DNA of 20,171 bases from Porphyra umbilicalis. Its lineage: Eukaryota; Rhodophyta; Bangiophyceae; Bangiales; Bangiaceae. This document shows, in pieces, positions 17,981-20,171 of this stretch. Position 1 is the stretch's first letter. Each line of letters starts with the position of its first letter. The DNA is taken from NCBI GenBank assembly GCA_002049455.2, contig KV919347.1, forward strand, positions 1 to 20,171, given 5' to 3'. The position numbers were made by a program, and so were the translations under genes. A model generated the notes under the pieces. That model was given only the letters and a program-made list of their open reading frames with translations, was not told the origin of the DNA and ran no database searches.

Positions 17981-19216
17981 CTAGAATGGAATAGCCGATA
18001 GCGATAGCCTGAGTTGTTGGCAATGCTCTAACGAAAGTGCAAAATGTAGAGCCACCCGACCGTCATTTGCCCTGGCGCCCACCTCGGCGCCTGCCACCAA
18101 CAGCATCCGCACCACCTCCGTCTTGTCCCAACAGCACGCCTTGTGCAATGGCGAATTACCTCTGCGATCCGTGGCATTGGCCTCGGCACCGGCGGCCAGC
18201 AGGAGCCGTACTGCATCAGCGCCGCCCTGGCAGCACACATCGTGCAGTGCCGTCTCGCCGTCGTTAGTTGTCGCTCTGACCTCAACGCCCGCCGCCAGCA
18301 ACATCCGCACCGCCTCAGCGCTCCCACCACGGCTTGCTGCATGCAGTGTCGTCCTGCCGTTGCAACACACGACGGTTGGGTCGGCACCTGCCGACAAGAG
18401 GAGCCGGACTCCTTCGACGCTCCCTCTCTCACACGCCAGGTGCAGCGCCGATGTGCCGTTGTCGGACGTAGCACCGACGTCAGCGCCTGCGCCCAGCAGC
18501 ACTCGGAGCACCTCTGCGCTGCCGCCCCGACCAGCCCAGTGCAGCGGCGTCATGCGGTCGTCAGAGAGGGCAGCAATGCTGGCACCCGCATCAAGCAGCG
18601 CCTCGACTGCCAGCGCAAAGCCACCGACAGATGCCCAGTGAAGTGGTTGGCCGCCATCGTCAACACTCGCATGGAAATAGGCTGTCACGGCAATGTCGGC
18701 CCCCGCGCCAATCAGCTGCTGGATAACCTCTACGTGGCCGCCGACGGCCGCCCAATGCAGCGCCGTATCCCCCAAGTCGGTCGCGGCAGCCACGGACGCG
18801 CCCCCGTCCAGCAGCATCCCAACCGTTGCCACGCACCCCGTGCGTGCGGCCTCGTGCAAGTCTGGAAGATCGCCCTTGCGGTACCGGTTGTTGTAGGCGC
18901 GGTCAGACTGCGACCTGCGTTTCGACTGCGGCGGCTTGCTTGTCCCAGTCGGCGCGGCGGGAGGGCCTTGTTCTCTTGGCTGTAGAGGAGAGCCGCTTCC
19001 CTGCGGCGTTGGAGAGTGCGCTTGGCCCGCCGGCCACGAGCCGTCGCACCGTGATTCGAACGTGCCCGCGCTTGCCTTCGTACGGGGCCCATGGGAGCAC
19101 TCTCGCGGCTGGGAAGCACCCCCGGCGAGGGACAGCGACGCGCCGACAGCGGCCGCAGCGGCGGTCTGGCGTGACCGTCGACGGGCGCCGGGGAGGCAGG
19201 GGAAGCAGCTCATCAT
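17981..19216 (-). CDS. Ankyrin-repeat protein 2, intact
   Basis: This is a scaffold-type protein with an ankyrin array and no enzymatic domain. I start at the ATG pair 19216/19213 (411 residues, MMSCFPCLPG...). The frame is open to an ATG at 19912, but that extension has no recognisable domain and includes C/T-rich stretches typical of a leader. Residues 1-~115 are low-complexity, rich in Ser, Pro, Gln and Arg, with early Cys4 and Cys7 next to a basic patch, which could be a lipidated membrane-targeting motif (inference). About nine repeats follow from ~116 to the end with the consensus G.T.LH.A...G....V..LL.AGA.V.A; repeat 2 has a 6-residue insertion (AYFHASVDD region) and the last one is partial. 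The stop is TAG at 17981-17983. It has the same orientation and repeat consensus as the ankyrin gene at 12490-14333. Confidence 0.88.
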   Translation of the reverse strand: MMSCFPCLPGARRRSRQTAAAAAVGASLSLAGGASQPRECSHGPRTKASAGTFESRCDGSWPAGQAHSPTPQGSGSPLQPREQGPPAAPTGTSKPPQSKRRSQSDRAYNNRYRKGDLPDLHEAARTGCVATVGMLLDGGASVAAATDLGDTALHWAAVGGHVEVIQQLIGAGADIAVTAYFHASVDDGGQPLHWASVGGFALAVEALLDAGASIAALSDDRMTPLHWAGRGGSAEVLRVLLGAGADVGATSDNGTSALHLACERGSVEGVRLLLSAGADPTVVCCNGRTTLHAASRGGSAEAVRMLLAAGVEVRATTNDGETALHDVCCQGGADAVRLLLAAGAEANATDRRGNSPLHKACCWDKTEVVRMLLVAGAEVGARANDGRVALHFALSLEHCQQLRLSLSAIPF

Positions 19217-20171
19217 GTCGCAATGGCGACGCGGTCGGCGCGAGGGCGAGGGTGGCGAAAAAGGGAGACAGCAATCGGAAGCAAACGGAAAGCGACGGCC
19301 GCGGTGCAGTGTGTGGCTGGCAGAAAAGCCGCAGACGCACCCGACCTTAAGACGCGCACGCCAGCCGCTGCCGGCGCCCACCTTGCTACACCCTATCTTG
19401 GCTGCACTGGGTGTGGGCGAGGGCACACACTGGCGGGGCTCCCCCGTGGATGGGCACTCGGCCAGGGATGGCGCACGGGCCCGACCGGACCACCAGCAGC
19501 CCTCCGTCACCGCACGCGTGCCCGGATTCAGAGCACCGAGCCGTGTCAACCTGGGCCCCGTCACGATGATGCAGGGCAGCAACAAGGACATTACTGTTGC
19601 TCGCGAACACTTGCCTGCCACTGCGCGAAGTGGCGAGCCCGCCAGTCGAACGCATGCGGTCGACTGGCAGGCTCGGAAAGCACCGCCGCGGACGTGCGCG
19701 TCGCCACGGCCGGCACGGCGGCGGCCGACGGAGGGGGCGGGTGGCGCCAGCCGCGCGTGTGCCGCCAGAGCCGCTTTGGTCATGTGCCGTGGACGGGGGG
19801 GCGACGCCCGTGGCGTCGGGGGCGCCCGCGAGTGCTCTGCTCCCCGGTCGGGCGGCGCCGCCGACGGCGCGCGGGCGACCACGGGCGCGGCGTTCCACCC
19901 CAACCACCCCATTTTCAGCCGTTTTCAACCCGAAAACGCGCGCCCGATCGGCCAACGCGGCGCGCTGTCCGCCGAATTTCCACCTCCGCCACCCGCCCGC
20001 GAGCGGCCTGCCGCCGCCCCGCGCGGGGCCCGCGGCGTGGCTGACGCCGCCGCGCGCGCCGCCCACCGCGACCGCCCGCGCCGCGCGGGGCGCGTCGGCG
20101 GGCGCGTCGTCTGCGCCCCCCCCCCCCCCCGCCGACGCCCTCTGCCAGGCTCCCTTGGGTTCCTTCTCCCC
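19217..20171. other. Upstream region of ankyrin gene 2
   Basis: These 955 bp should contain the promoter and 5' leader of the minus-strand ankyrin gene. The minus-strand frame stays open to an ATG at 19912, so an N-terminally extended protein cannot be excluded. Positions 19700-20171 become very GC-rich, with a 15-C run at 20116-20130. No TATA box or RNA gene is recognised. Confidence 0.45.
19635..19674. repeat. Imperfect inverted repeat, 15-bp arms
   Basis: GAGCCCGCCAGTCGA (19635-19649) pairs with TCGACTGGCAGGCTC (19660-19674) at 14 of 15 positions. The 10-nt loop ACGCATGCGG itself contains the palindrome CGCATGCG. It lies upstream of ankyrin gene 2; function unknown. Confidence 0.8.

Overview
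The window looks like part of the nuclear genome of a GC-rich unicellular eukaryote. The two best-recognised genes, a ferlin and a CDC50/LEM3 protein, belong to eukaryotic membrane-trafficking families. Neither shows a visible intron (6.8 kb and 1.4 kb of open coding sequence), so the genome is probably intron-poor. The species cannot be named from this sequence. The right part has the character of accessory sequence: two ankyrin-repeat genes, a DNA-transposon-like element, tandem duplications, long homopolymers and triplet repeats.

Layout. (1) Positions 2-6823, plus strand: a ferlin cut off at its 5' end by the window edge, with six or seven C2 domains and membrane segments at both visible ends. 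(2) Positions 7166-8596, minus strand: a CDC50/LEM3 flippase-subunit homologue, convergent with the ferlin. (3) About 9226-12110: an extremely GC-rich, almost A/T-free island. It opens with a perfect 32-bp palindrome and a perfect 53-bp inverted repeat, and holds 47 uninterrupted GGC triplets, poly-G runs of 26 and 28, and a 209-bp tandem duplication. Its very long open frames on both strands are composition artefacts. (4) Positions 12490-14333, minus strand: an ankyrin-repeat gene broken into two frames at a 15-G homopolymer. (5) Positions 14668-15563: an element with 36-bp perfect terminal inverted repeats and a decayed ORF resembling the N-terminus of PIF/Harbinger transposases. (6) Positions 15993-~16900: a two-copy tandem duplication with a 443-bp offset, followed by GC-rich simple repeats. 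(7) Positions 17981-19216, minus strand: a second, intact ankyrin-repeat gene with about nine repeats.

Functional reading. The ferlin (Ca2+-dependent membrane fusion and repair) and CDC50 (P4-ATPase lipid-flippase partner) are both membrane-biology housekeeping genes, but nothing in the sequence ties them into one pathway. The two ankyrin genes face the same way, share a very similar repeat consensus and flank the mobile element, so they look like members of one expanded, rapidly evolving family. I found no rRNA, tRNA or CRISPR array and no strong promoter. The least ordinary features are the ultra-GC island with its giant palindrome, the homopolymer-split ankyrin gene, and the foldback-rich transposon remnant.
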